Below the pieces are notes generated by a model. It had not been told where the DNA came from, did no database searches, and saw nothing but the letters and a program-made list of their open reading frames with translations. A DNA stretch of 64,000 nt, taken from the NCBI RefSeq assembly GCF_002115725.1, contig NZ_JFKD01000008.1, forward strand, positions 62,001 through 126,000, given 5' to 3'. This stretch comes from Marivita cryptomonadis (GTDB lineage: Bacteria > Pseudomonadota > Alphaproteobacteria > Rhodobacterales > Rhodobacteraceae). The position numbers were made by a program, and so were the translations under genes. Positions 46,927 through 54,976 of the stretch are shown piece after piece (the stretch's first letter is position 1; each line of letters begins with the position of its first letter).

Positions 46927-47343
46927 TCACGCCGCCGCCGTGAACGCCACAACGCCGGCCGAGGCCAGCGACAACTCATAGGTCGCCTCGCCATTATGCG
47001 ACCCGGCATATTCCAGCCCCGTCACCTGAAACGGTGCCTGCACAACCCCGAAATCCGGGATGATCACCTGAAACGCGGGCGTCTGGCTTTCGAAGAAAAT
47101 CTGCCGCGCCCGCTCATCGGTGCTCGCATCCTTGAACACACCGGCCCCCGAGATCGCGACACTCCGCACGCCCGCACCCGCCAGCAACTCGCGCCACCCG
47201 CCATCGCTCTCAAGCGAGGTCACATCCACCGCTTCAGCGTTGAAACTGATGCGCGTCGCCCGAAGGCCCGCCAAAGTCTCAAACGTGCCGCTGCCATCCA
47301 CATCGACCTTGATCAAAAGGTCTTTCCCGTTCTGAGCACCCAT
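46927..47343 (-). CDS. GTA g9, major tail (tube) protein
   Basis: A 138-residue TP901-1-type major tail protein, the tube subunit. Typical parts are GAQNGKDLLIKVDVDGSGTF, TRISFNAEAVDVTSLESDGG and FQVTGLEYAGSHNGEATYEL. The ATG at 47343 is preferred over 47352 as it gives the family start. A 47-nt gap separates it from g8. Confidence 0.93.
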   Translation of the reverse strand: MGAQNGKDLLIKVDVDGSGTFETLAGLRATRISFNAEAVDVTSLESDGGWRELLAGAGVRSVAISGAGVFKDASTDERARQIFFESQTPAFQVIIPDFGVVQAPFQVTGLEYAGSHNGEATYELSLASAGVVAFTAAA

Positions 47344-47390
47344 CGCCCACACTCCCTGTCTGGAAACTGTCTCTGAAATCCGAAACGCCC

Positions 47391-47801
47391 TCAGGCGTCA
47401 TCCTCGACCCGCGCGCGGAAGGTCAGGTCGATCCTGCGCCGCCCCGCCTTCTCGCGTTGCGCCACCGCCCGCTTGAAGTTCAGCGCCACCAACCGGCCCC
47501 GCTCCAACACCAACGCGGCGTCGATCAGCGCATCACACACCGCCGCCGACACCTCCTTGGCCGTCTGAAACCCCGCATCGTCCGAGATCACAGACACCAC
47601 GAATTCATGCCACGCCCCACGCCCGGTCTTGTCGCTCGCATCCACCGCCCGCTCCGGCCCAAGTGCCACATACAGGTCCGGCAACCGCCCCTTTGGCACC
47701 GCGTCATACACCCGGTCACCGACCAGAACCGAAAGCCCCGCATCGGTCTGCAAGCACTGATACACAGCCCCCTGCAACGCCGCCGCCACCGCATAGCTCA
47801 T
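47391..47801 (-). CDS. GTA g8, DUF3168 tail terminator
   Basis: A 136-residue DUF3168 protein, the tail terminator in the RcGTA structure. SYAVAAALQGAVYQCLQTDA, VGDRVYDAVPKGRLPDLYVA and GRGAWHEFVVSVISDDAGFQ are typical. It overlaps g7 by 4 nt. Confidence 0.93.
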   Translation of the reverse strand: MSYAVAAALQGAVYQCLQTDAGLSVLVGDRVYDAVPKGRLPDLYVALGPERAVDASDKTGRGAWHEFVVSVISDDAGFQTAKEVSAAVCDALIDAALVLERGRLVALNFKRAVAQREKAGRRRIDLTFRARVEDDA

Positions 47802-48136
47802 GTCGCCACCTCCTCGTCACAGAGGCAGATCAGGAACCGCCCGCCAGGATCGGCTTCGGTCACCGAATTGATCCGAAACACCCGGGTACTGTCCCGAAAC
47901 CGCTGTTCCGGCAAAGGCCGCGCAGAATGTCCCTGCGGTACACCCCGCACCAAAACCCGAAACCCGGTCACCGACACCTGCCCAGCCTCGCCAACGCCCT
48001 CGCGCCCGGACCGAGGCTTCACCTCACCCCATAGCACACCCAGCGCGACCCAGCTTTCATGCATCCCGCCCGCACCGTCCGGCACAGCGTCCAGCCGCTC
48101 CAGCACCAGCTTCGATGTCAGCCGCGGCCCGCTCAT
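47798..48136 (-). CDS. GTA g7, head-tail stopper/adaptor
   Basis: A 112-residue phage head-tail adaptor (stopper) protein. SGPRLTSKLVLERLDAVPDG, WVALGVLWGEVKPRSGRE and ADPGGRFLICLCDEEV fit the family. The ATG at 48136 overlaps the g6 stop by 4 nt. Confidence 0.92.
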   Translation of the reverse strand: MSGPRLTSKLVLERLDAVPDGAGGMHESWVALGVLWGEVKPRSGREGVGEAGQVSVTGFRVLVRGVPQGHSARPLPEQRFRDSTRVFRINSVTEADPGGRFLICLCDEEVAT

Positions 48137-48726
48137 GTGCCGAACCCGATCCGTACCGGGCGATAGCGCGCGATCAGGCTCGTCACCCCGAACGGCATAC
48201 ATCCTTGCCCCAACGCGGTCTCATCGCGGTATTCGTAGTAATGCGCCGCCAGCAACATCACCGCCTGCGCCAGATCGGCGGGCAGATCGCCAAACGCCTC
48301 GGCCATTCCAGCCTGAAACCGAACCTCGGCGCTGCCGTGCTCCGGTATGGACGGCAAACAGCCTCCCATTGGCACCACCTTCGGCGCATCGCCATCCGCC
48401 ACCAGCGCATAGCGCGCCGCGTCCACCACAGCCCCCGCGCCAAACGCATCGACCAAAGTGATCTGCGTCACCGCACGCACCGGGGCAATCGGCAACACCT
48501 GCCCTGTCACATCCCGCCACCGATGCAGACTGCACAGGAAATCCCGCACCAAAAGCGCCTTGCCCGTCCGCGCCTCGATCGCCGCCATCGCCGCCCGCAG
48601 GAACCCGCCCAACAGCTCGTCCTGAAGCCCGTCCTCCACAAACCCGCTGCCCATCCGCAGATGGTCGCGCAGCCGCGCCACCGGCAAAGCGGTATCCGGT
48701 ATCTGGCTCTCTTCAATCAAATACAT
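48133..48726 (-). CDS. GTA g6, head-tail connector
   Basis: A 197-residue head-tail connector (adaptor) protein. The core has ALPVARLRDHLRMGSGF, FLRAAMAAIEARTGKALLVR, and RFQAGMAEAFGDLPADLAQA followed by VMLLAAHYYEYRDE. The ATG at 48726 has GGAGAA upstream; the frame to 48831 is upstream noise. Confidence 0.92.
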   Translation of the reverse strand: MYLIEESQIPDTALPVARLRDHLRMGSGFVEDGLQDELLGGFLRAAMAAIEARTGKALLVRDFLCSLHRWRDVTGQVLPIAPVRAVTQITLVDAFGAGAVVDAARYALVADGDAPKVVPMGGCLPSIPEHGSAEVRFQAGMAEAFGDLPADLAQAVMLLAAHYYEYRDETALGQGCMPFGVTSLIARYRPVRIGFGT

Positions 48727-48822
48727 CTCGTGTTCTCCGCAAACCTGTCCCTCGTTCAGAGGCCGGTAAGTTGTCGGACGCGCGCCGCCGCCGCTGCTCG
48801 GACGGAGGGAGCGGCTAGACAA

Positions 48823-48838
48823 CGCCGGCACACCGGCG
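48823..48838. terminator. Small hairpin after the capsid gene
   Basis: CGCCGG-CACA-CCGGCG, a perfect 6-bp stem, lies 55 nt downstream of the minus-strand capsid stop in the only sizeable gap (167 nt) among the head genes. It could stabilise or partly terminate the capsid transcript. Confidence 0.35.
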
Positions 48839-48893
48839 CGCGCCCCATGAGGAAGACGGCCCGCACCGCCCTCCCCATGTCCGCCATCACCGA

Positions 48894-50075
48894 TCAGGCG
48901 ACAGCAAAGCGCAGCAGCTTGATGGCAGCGAAATCGCTCACATCGCCGCCAACCCGTTTGGTCGCGTAGAACAGCACATGCGGCTTGGCGCTGAACGGAT
49001 CACGCAGCACGCGCAGATCAGGGCGTTCCGCAATCGTGTAACCCGCGCGGAAGTCACCGAACGCAATCGCATCCGCGTTCGACGCAATGTCCGGCATGTC
49101 CTCGGCAATCAACACCGGATAACCCAGCAGACGCGCAGGCTCACCGGATGTGAACCCGTCCGACCACAGATGACGTCCATCCGCATCCTTCAGCTTGCGC
49201 AGCGTGCCCGCCGTCTTGGAATTCATGACAAAAGTCGCATTGGCGCGGTATTCTGCCCCCAGCGCATAGACCAGTTCGATCAGCGCATCGCCATTGCCGA
49301 TAGACCCGTCCACACCAGTCGGCACATAGCCAAGATTGCCCCAGGTCCAGACATCATTGTCCACCGCGCCATGGTTCAAAATCCCGCGCGGCTTGTCATT
49401 GCCATCACCGTCGATGAAAGCCCCCGCTTCGGCACGTGCAAACGTGTCCGCAATCTTGCCAGCCAGCCAAGTCTCGATGTCGAACGCCGTATCGTCCAGC
49501 AAACGCTGGCTCGCTTTGGGCATCGCGCTCAGCTCGTGCAGCTTGATGGAAATACGGTCGATGGTCGGTGTCCCGGTCTCGGACCGCGACGCAACTTCAT
49601 CGGCCCAGCCCGCCCCGGCATTGCCCTGGTCGATCAGCACGTCATAGCTCGACGCCTCGACATTCACGACCGAGGCCACCGCGCGCAGCGACGCGCTGCT
49701 TTTCAGAACACCCTGGATGGTCTCCGATGTCGCCGGATCGATCAGGAACCCGCCATCGCCGTTCACATTGGTGGACATGGATTTCACATCCATCTCCAAA
49801 CCGCGCAAGGCATCATCGTCACCACTGCGCAGATAGGCGTCGAACGCCTGGTAATGCACGTCTTCGGTCTTAACACCACCCGCCAACGCAGGACGCCCCG
49901 CATAGGCCGTCTTTCGATCAATCTTGGTCATTCGCTCTTCCTGTTCCTGTAGCTTTCTGTCGAAGTCATCGCGCTGTCGGCGCATGTCGCCCACCAGCCC
50001 TGCCAACGCGGCACCCACCTGGGTGAACGGAGACAGATCTTCCCCGCTCCGCGACGTTGTCCCGGTCTCACTCAT
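48894..50075 (-). CDS. GTA g5, HK97-fold major capsid protein
   Basis: A 393-residue HK97-type capsid protein. The N-terminal part (VGAALAGLVGDMRRQRDDFD, then RKLQEQEERM) is the scaffold-like delta region cut off by the g4 protease. The capsid core shows KSMSTNVNGDGGFLIDPATS, YVPTGVDGSIGNGDALIELV and AFGDFRAGYTIAERPDLRVL with KPHVLFYATKRVGGDVSD. The length and order are as in RcGTA. Confidence 0.95.
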   Translation of the reverse strand: MSETGTTSRSGEDLSPFTQVGAALAGLVGDMRRQRDDFDRKLQEQEERMTKIDRKTAYAGRPALAGGVKTEDVHYQAFDAYLRSGDDDALRGLEMDVKSMSTNVNGDGGFLIDPATSETIQGVLKSSASLRAVASVVNVEASSYDVLIDQGNAGAGWADEVASRSETGTPTIDRISIKLHELSAMPKASQRLLDDTAFDIETWLAGKIADTFARAEAGAFIDGDGNDKPRGILNHGAVDNDVWTWGNLGYVPTGVDGSIGNGDALIELVYALGAEYRANATFVMNSKTAGTLRKLKDADGRHLWSDGFTSGEPARLLGYPVLIAEDMPDIASNADAIAFGDFRAGYTIAERPDLRVLRDPFSAKPHVLFYATKRVGGDVSDFAAIKLLRFAVA

Positions 50076-50104
50076 CCCGATTTTCCCATCTCTGAAGGGT
50101 GGCC

Positions 50105-50647
50105 CTAGCCGTCCACCAAGTCCCGGCGCGCCTCTTCGATCAGGCGTGCCATCTCCCGCAGGTCAGCCTCCACCGGGGTCTCCCCCTTGGCGGCCACCCG
50201 CGCACTGGGCAGCATCGGGAAGGTCACCAGCGACACCTCCCACAGCTCCAGTTCCGTCAGAACCCTGCGGCCCTGCTTGTCCTTCGTCGCGGCCTTGGTG
50301 CGATAGCCGATGGACAGCCCGTCAATCGCCCCCGCCGCCACCAGCGCCGCCGCCTCCCGACCGCGTGCGACCGTCTCTAGCAATCGGCCTTTCACGTACA
50401 AACCGACGCCGTCCTCGCGCACCACGTCCCAAATGCCGATGGGCTGCGCCGGATCATGCTGCCACAGCATCTTGACCGCCCGACCACTCTCGGCCAGTCG
50501 CTTCAACGACGCACCATAAGCCCCTGAAGAAACAACATCATTGCCCTGATCGCACTGCCCGAACCGCGACGCATAGCCTTCGATCACGCAGCCATCCGTG
50601 ACCGTGATATCCGCATCGAACCGGCAGAATTTCCGTTCCAAATCCAT
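50105..50647 (-). CDS. GTA g4, HK97-type prohead protease
   Basis: A 180-residue serine protease that matures the capsid. The catalytic-region histidine is in VKMLWQHDPAQPIG and the serine in IDGLSIGYRTKAAT; ITVTDGCVIEGYASRFGQCD is the usual N-terminal strand pair. The ATG at 50647 has AGGGAG six bases upstream and is preferred over 50662, which overlaps the previous stop. Confidence 0.92.
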   Translation of the reverse strand: MDLERKFCRFDADITVTDGCVIEGYASRFGQCDQGNDVVSSGAYGASLKRLAESGRAVKMLWQHDPAQPIGIWDVVREDGVGLYVKGRLLETVARGREAAALVAAGAIDGLSIGYRTKAATKDKQGRRVLTELELWEVSLVTFPMLPSARVAAKGETPVEADLREMARLIEEARRDLVDG

Positions 50648-50658
50648 CCCGTACTCCC

Positions 50659-50886
50659 TCATGGCGTCACCTGAACGAATTTCAGGAACACATCCGCCAA
50701 CACCGCCGCCGCCACGCCGTAGACCGCCAGCCACACCCGCCGCTCCAGCCGCTCGATCAACACCTCGATCCGGTCCAGCCGCGCCGAGATCCCCTCGAAC
50801 CGCAGCTGCGTCACCCGTTCATGCGCCTCAAGCCGCAAGGCAGGCGCACAGTCGAACGGCTCGTACCCGCCCCGCATGTCACTCAT
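50659..50886 (-). CDS. GTA g3.5, small membrane protein
   Basis: A 75-residue protein with an amphipathic coiled-coil-like helix (ISARLDRIEVLIERLERR) followed by one membrane helix (VWLAVYGVAAAVLADVFLKF). This matches the g3.5 position and type in GTA clusters. The ATG at 50886 overlaps the portal stop by 8 nt; an ATG at 50877 just after that stop is an alternative. Confidence 0.85.
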   Translation of the reverse strand: MSDMRGGYEPFDCAPALRLEAHERVTQLRFEGISARLDRIEVLIERLERRVWLAVYGVAAAVLADVFLKFVQVTP

Positions 50887-52054
50887 CGGCCAACACCGGC
50901 AGACCCAGCAGCGCACGCTTTTCCGCCGACGTCAGGAACTCCGCCCGCGCCACCCGCGCCCATTGCGCATCGCGTTCCGCCGCCAGTGCAGGCACCTGAT
51001 CCAGATCGGGCTTCAGCACCAAATCCTGACCGGCATGCTCCGACAACCACGCCGATAGCGCCGCCGTCACCCGTGTCACCAGCGGCAACACCGTCAGGCG
51101 GTAGAACGCCCGATGCGCCTCTGCGTAATTGGCAAATGTTGCCTCTCCGGGAATCCCCAACAGCATCGGAGGAACTCCAAACGCCACCGCAATCTCCCGC
51201 GCCGCCGCTTCCTTGGTCTTCTGGAACTCCATATCGGACGGCGAAAACCCCATCGGTTTCCAGTCCAGCCCGCCTTCCAGCAGCATCGGCCGCCCCGCAT
51301 TGCGCGCTCCCATGTGATGGCTCTCGATCTCCTCGACCAGCCGGTCGTACTGATCGGTCCCCATCCCCGACACACCATCGGTGCCGTGATAGACAATCGC
51401 CCCCGAAGGCCGCGCCGCGTTGTCGAGCAACCCCTTCGACCAACGCGACGCCGCGTTGTGCACATCGAGCGCCTGCGCCGCCGCCACCATCGGGCTCAGC
51501 CCGTAATGATCGTCCTGCGGATGAAACGCCTTCACATGGCACACGGGCCGGGCCCCCTCACCCATCTCGAACCGATGCGCCTTACCGCCCACACCGTATT
51601 CATAAGCCACTGGCCAGCCGTCCTGTCCCGGCACCAGCTTCATCCGGTCCGACCGCAGCACATGCAACTCGCCCGGAACGCCACCGGCGCCCACCGCCTC
51701 GAAATACCCGTCACCGGACAAGAGCAACTGACCGTAAAACGCCTCGAACAGCTCCGCCTGCCCCTGCGCCGGGTTCGGACGACGCAACAGGTCCAGCACC
51801 GGATGCACCTCGTAGCGCTGGCTTGCATCCTGCAACACCAACGGCATCGCCGCCGACGCCTCCGCAATCAGCTTGACCGCCCGGAACCCCACCGGGTTGC
51901 CGGTGAACCCCGTCCGCGTCAAAGACGCCGTGTCCCGCGCCGACCACGCCACGCGCCCCATGTTCTGCCAGGCCACGACTGGCCCGGTGGCACTTGCCTT
52001 GGCCTCGATCCCAGCCTCTTCTTTGCGTCTTTGACGAAAGATGTCCCACACCAT
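50879..52054 (-). CDS. GTA g3, portal protein
   Basis: A 391-residue HK97-type portal protein forming the DNA entry ring. MVWDIFRQRRKEEAG, GFTGNPVGFRAVKLIAEASA, LDLLRRPNPAQGQAELFEAF, the SPMVAAAQALDVHNAASRWS segment and AVAFGVPPMLLGIPGEATFA are typical. The ATG at 52054 gives the usual start. Confidence 0.95.
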   Translation of the reverse strand: MVWDIFRQRRKEEAGIEAKASATGPVVAWQNMGRVAWSARDTASLTRTGFTGNPVGFRAVKLIAEASAAMPLVLQDASQRYEVHPVLDLLRRPNPAQGQAELFEAFYGQLLLSGDGYFEAVGAGGVPGELHVLRSDRMKLVPGQDGWPVAYEYGVGGKAHRFEMGEGARPVCHVKAFHPQDDHYGLSPMVAAAQALDVHNAASRWSKGLLDNAARPSGAIVYHGTDGVSGMGTDQYDRLVEEIESHHMGARNAGRPMLLEGGLDWKPMGFSPSDMEFQKTKEAAAREIAVAFGVPPMLLGIPGEATFANYAEAHRAFYRLTVLPLVTRVTAALSAWLSEHAGQDLVLKPDLDQVPALAAERDAQWARVARAEFLTSAEKRALLGLPVLADE

Positions 52055-52323
52055 GCTGCTGCGCTCCTCGCAAATCCCGTTTCAATTTCGGCGCGGTCGG
52101 GACGGTCTCTCGAACCTTCCCGACCGGCCTCGTGCCAAAGGCCCAAGCCCCCAAAGGCCCCCGGCACACCAGACACAGCGTTCCCGTCCTCAGCCTGCCC
52201 AAAGGCAAGGCCGGGCCCCCACTTCACCGCTCTGTCAAATTGCTTGGCGCGTCCCGTCCTGCGCCGTCTTGATGAAACCAACCTAGCCAGCAAAGGTTAA
52301 CGGCTGGAAACCATACCGTGCGC
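52055..52323 (-). other. Non-coding gap between GTA g2 and g3
   Basis: A 269-nt stretch between the large terminase and portal genes. Frames across it are out of family and lack ribosome sites. A short CCAGC/GCTGG inverted repeat lies near 52288-52308. It may hold an internal promoter for the head genes, but no clear promoter was found. Confidence 0.4.
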
Positions 52324-53748
52324 TCAGCGGCGCAACGTCCGAACACGCGGCACACGCCATTCCGCCGCCCGCGCGATCACCAGATCGGTCAGAGCCCAAA
52401 CCAGCGCGTCCAGACGATCCGGAGACCCCGTCCCTTGATAGCCCAACCGCGTCATCTGACACATCTCGTCCTCCAACGCGTCAAACGCCCCGTAATGCGC
52501 TACGCGCCCCTGCTCATACAAAGCCGCCACAGGCTCGGCCCGCGCGGCCTTGGACCGTGACGCATGGACCCGCACCACCGGCACCATCGGATCGACCTGT
52601 CGCAACACGGCCTCCACCATGTCACCGCCCTGATTGACCTCGGCCACCAAGGCATGCGCGCCCCACCGCTCCATCGCCGTGATCGCGCGGCGCGCCCAGA
52701 CCAGAGGCGACACGCCCTGCACCGTGCAATCCTCCAGCACCACTGCGCGCCAGTCCTGCGGCGGCCCGTCCGTGACGACCCCCGCCACCACAATCCCACA
52801 GGCATCCGACCCCTTGCCGCTCGACGCCGTCGGATCAACCGCAACCACGATCCGGTCGAACACCGGCACCACCGAACAGCGCGCCGCCTCCAGCGCTTCC
52901 ATCGACCAAAGCGCACCCTCGGCCTGATCCAGCAGATCGCCGTCCAACTCCTGCCGCCCCAGCCGCGTGCCCGCATAGCGCGCCCGCACCTCGTCCAGAA
53001 ACGACGAGGCCAGATAGGCCCGGTTCGACTCGGTCGGGGCGCGCGTCACAACCGTCGAACGTGCCGCCAACAAATCCTTCAAAACACCCACATTCCGCGG
53101 CGTCGTTGTCACGCAAACCCGCGGATGCGTCCCCAGTCGCAGCGTGAACTGCAACATGTCCCACGCCTCCTGCGCACGCTTCCATTTCGCAAGCTCATCC
53201 ACCCACGCACCGTCAAACTGCGGTCCACGCAAACTCTCGGGGTCATGCGCCGAACACGCCACAGCCTCGGCCCCGTTGGGCCAGCGCAACATCCGTCGCG
53301 TCGCCAACCATTCTGGTCGTCGGTCGGGCGGCGAACAGGCCATGATCCCGCTATCACCAAAAATCATCACCTCGCGCACTTGATCCAAGGTCTCACCCAC
53401 AAGCGCCACGCGCCGGGCAGCCCCCTTGTCCAAAGGCCGCGATCCCTCGACCATCTGTCTCACCCATTCGGCACCGGCGCGGGTTTTCCCCGCGCCGCGC
53501 CCACCAAGGATCACCCACGACCGCCAGTCCCCCTCTGGGGGCAACTGGTGCGGATGCGCCCAGAACTCGAACAGGTAGGGCAACGCCAAAAGCGCCCCGT
53601 CCACCTCTTCAAGACTGCTCAGAAACGCGTCCCTCTCGGCAACACTGGCGGAGGCGATCAAGTCTGCACCCGACCGCAACCCGCGCCGCATCGAGGTCAA
53701 GCCCGTAAGCCCCTTCAATCGCGGCATGTTCTCGGCGATGTCTTTCAA
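52324..53748 (-). CDS. GTA g2, terminase large subunit
   Basis: A 474-residue DNA-packaging motor. The ATPase has Walker A GGRGAGKT (residues 82-89) and a Walker B-like FDGAWVDELAKW. The nuclease domain has VVAVDPTASSGKGSDACG and further acidic residues. The start is probably TTG at 53748 with GGAGG six bases upstream; ATGs at 53727 and 53691 are in-frame alternatives. All of these overlap the end of g1. Confidence 0.93.
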   Translation of the reverse strand: MKDIAENMPRLKGLTGLTSMRRGLRSGADLIASASVAERDAFLSSLEEVDGALLALPYLFEFWAHPHQLPPEGDWRSWVILGGRGAGKTRAGAEWVRQMVEGSRPLDKGAARRVALVGETLDQVREVMIFGDSGIMACSPPDRRPEWLATRRMLRWPNGAEAVACSAHDPESLRGPQFDGAWVDELAKWKRAQEAWDMLQFTLRLGTHPRVCVTTTPRNVGVLKDLLAARSTVVTRAPTESNRAYLASSFLDEVRARYAGTRLGRQELDGDLLDQAEGALWSMEALEAARCSVVPVFDRIVVAVDPTASSGKGSDACGIVVAGVVTDGPPQDWRAVVLEDCTVQGVSPLVWARRAITAMERWGAHALVAEVNQGGDMVEAVLRQVDPMVPVVRVHASRSKAARAEPVAALYEQGRVAHYGAFDALEDEMCQMTRLGYQGTGSPDRLDALVWALTDLVIARAAEWRVPRVRTLRR

Positions 53749-53956
53749 TCTGAACCTCCGTATCCTTGGCGTGTTTCAGCCAGGCCCGCAATTCGCTCAG
53801 CGCTTTGGCTGCCTCGGTTGCAGTGCCCGTTTCTCCGGCCTCCACCTTGCTGCGCAGGGCCGCCACCATCTCGCGGATGGTCCGCAGTTCCTGCGCAATA
53901 GCATCGCGCTCGGTCTCAAGCGCGCTGCCCGTCTCTTCTGCAGTGATCAAAACCAT
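53609..53956 (-). CDS. GTA g1, terminase small subunit
   Basis: A 115-residue, mostly helical protein (LETERDAIAQELRTIREMV, ALRSKVEAGETGTATEAAKA, LSELRAWLKHAKDTEVQIER). Its place before the large terminase identifies it as g1, which acts as the small terminase in R. capsulatus. The ATG at 53956 follows AGGAGG. Its 3' end overlaps the terminase large-subunit gene by 140 nt. Confidence 0.85.
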   Translation of the reverse strand: MVLITAEETGSALETERDAIAQELRTIREMVAALRSKVEAGETGTATEAAKALSELRAWLKHAKDTEVQIERHRREHAAIEGAYGLDLDAARVAVGCRLDRLRQCCREGRVSEQS

Positions 53957-54105
53957 GCGATCCCTGCCTCCTGTGCTGAATGGATCTCCGTCCATCGACG
54001 CACCGGCAAGCCGCGGAATATCCCGCAACCTGTTGATGCCTAGCAGGCACGAAGCAATAGACAGTCAACAAGGAAACAAGCGCCTAACGCGCCGCGCGGA
54101 GGTTT

Positions 54106-54125
54106 AAGACCTCGGCAAGACCTCG
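54106..54125. promoter_or_regulatory. Phased direct repeat upstream of the GTA cluster
   Basis: AAGACCTCG occurs twice (54106-54114 and 54117-54125), separated by 2 nt, so the copies lie 11 bp apart on one face of the helix. They sit 150 nt before the g1 start in the 245-nt region that must hold the GTA promoter. They may bind an activator; GafA-like control is known for RcGTA but the match is not tested. Confidence 0.4.
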
Positions 54126-54201
54126 CGTTTGAGGCCACAAAACCCATGGTCAGGTCACAAATTGAAGTGATTCAGGTTTCCTTAACCACAACAGACGCGG
54201 T

Positions 54202-54945
54202 TCAGAAAATCCCCCGCCGCAACAGGTTCAGCCCAAGGATCAGGAACACGTAGAGCACCAGCTTGCGGAAACTCTCGTTCGAAAACCTCGACCGCAGCTT
54301 TGCCCCCAAGGTAAAGCCCAGCAATGTCGGCACGACCAACGCCAACGACATAGCGCCCAGCTCTGGCGTCAGAAACCCCTGCTGCACATAGGCCAGCGCA
54401 AACGGCACCCCGCCGATCAACAAGAGCAATCCCACCGCGCGCACAAACTCGTCCTTGGGCACCTGCCGCGCGCTCATATACATGATGACGGGTGCCACCC
54501 AGACGCCGGACAACCCGCCAAGGATGCCGCCGGCTGTCCCGAACCCCAGCTGACCCAGCTTGTCGAACCGATCCGGCAAGCGCGGCATTGTGAACCGCAG
54601 GTTCAGCGCGGCAAACGACACAATAGAAAGCCCCAGTGCAAGGAAAATCACCCGATCAGAGATCTCTGCCGACAGGACAACCGTGACGAACACGCTGACC
54701 CCAAGCGCCAAGGCAAAAATCCAATAGCGCTGAAACGCGCCCCGGATATCGCCCATGGTCCAGACCTGCCACGCGTTGGACACAACGATCGGCACCAAGC
54801 CCATCGCAATCGCGGTTCGTGGATCAATGAACATGGTCAGCATGCTGATCGCGGCTGTCGGCAGCCCGATGCCCACCAGCCCCTTGACCGACCCGGCGAT
54901 GACAAACACCACCGCTCCAATAAGCAGCAGTTCGATCATCCCCAT
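54202..54945 (-). CDS. TauE/SafE family membrane permease
   Basis: A 247-residue integral membrane protein with about seven or eight predicted helices. The N-terminal GSVKGLVGIGLPTAAISML and the central GFGTAGGILGGLSGVWVAPV repeats are the TauE/SafE (sulfite exporter-like) signature. The substrate, perhaps an organic or sulfur anion, is unknown. It lies downstream of mltG with a 31-nt gap and next to the GTA promoter region. Confidence 0.9.
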   Translation of the reverse strand: MGMIELLLIGAVVFVIAGSVKGLVGIGLPTAAISMLTMFIDPRTAIAMGLVPIVVSNAWQVWTMGDIRGAFQRYWIFALALGVSVFVTVVLSAEISDRVIFLALGLSIVSFAALNLRFTMPRLPDRFDKLGQLGFGTAGGILGGLSGVWVAPVIMYMSARQVPKDEFVRAVGLLLLIGGVPFALAYVQQGFLTPELGAMSLALVVPTLLGFTLGAKLRSRFSNESFRKLVLYVFLILGLNLLRRGIF

Positions 54946-54976
54946 GTCGAGGACGCGTCATCAGGCAAGATCAGGC

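Larger units (their letters stand above)
39484..53956 (-). mobile_element. Gene transfer agent structural cluster (RcGTA type)
   Basis: Seventeen minus-strand genes follow the order of the Rhodobacter capsulatus gene transfer agent (g1 to g15, with g3.5 and g10.1), plus one small gene at the end. All reading frames are open and neighbouring genes usually overlap by 4-8 nt. Such agents package random host DNA fragments and deliver them to relatives. No integrase, repressor, replication gene or attachment site is present, as expected for a domesticated GTA rather than a prophage. Confidence 0.93.

Noticed and set aside
50821..51876. Long Pro/Arg-rich plus-strand frame opposite the portal gene
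   Set aside because: Composition is typical of an antisense shadow of GC-rich coding sequence.
39484..54201. Active prophage
   Set aside because: No integrase, repressor, replication, holin or attachment site; gene order is that of a gene transfer agent.
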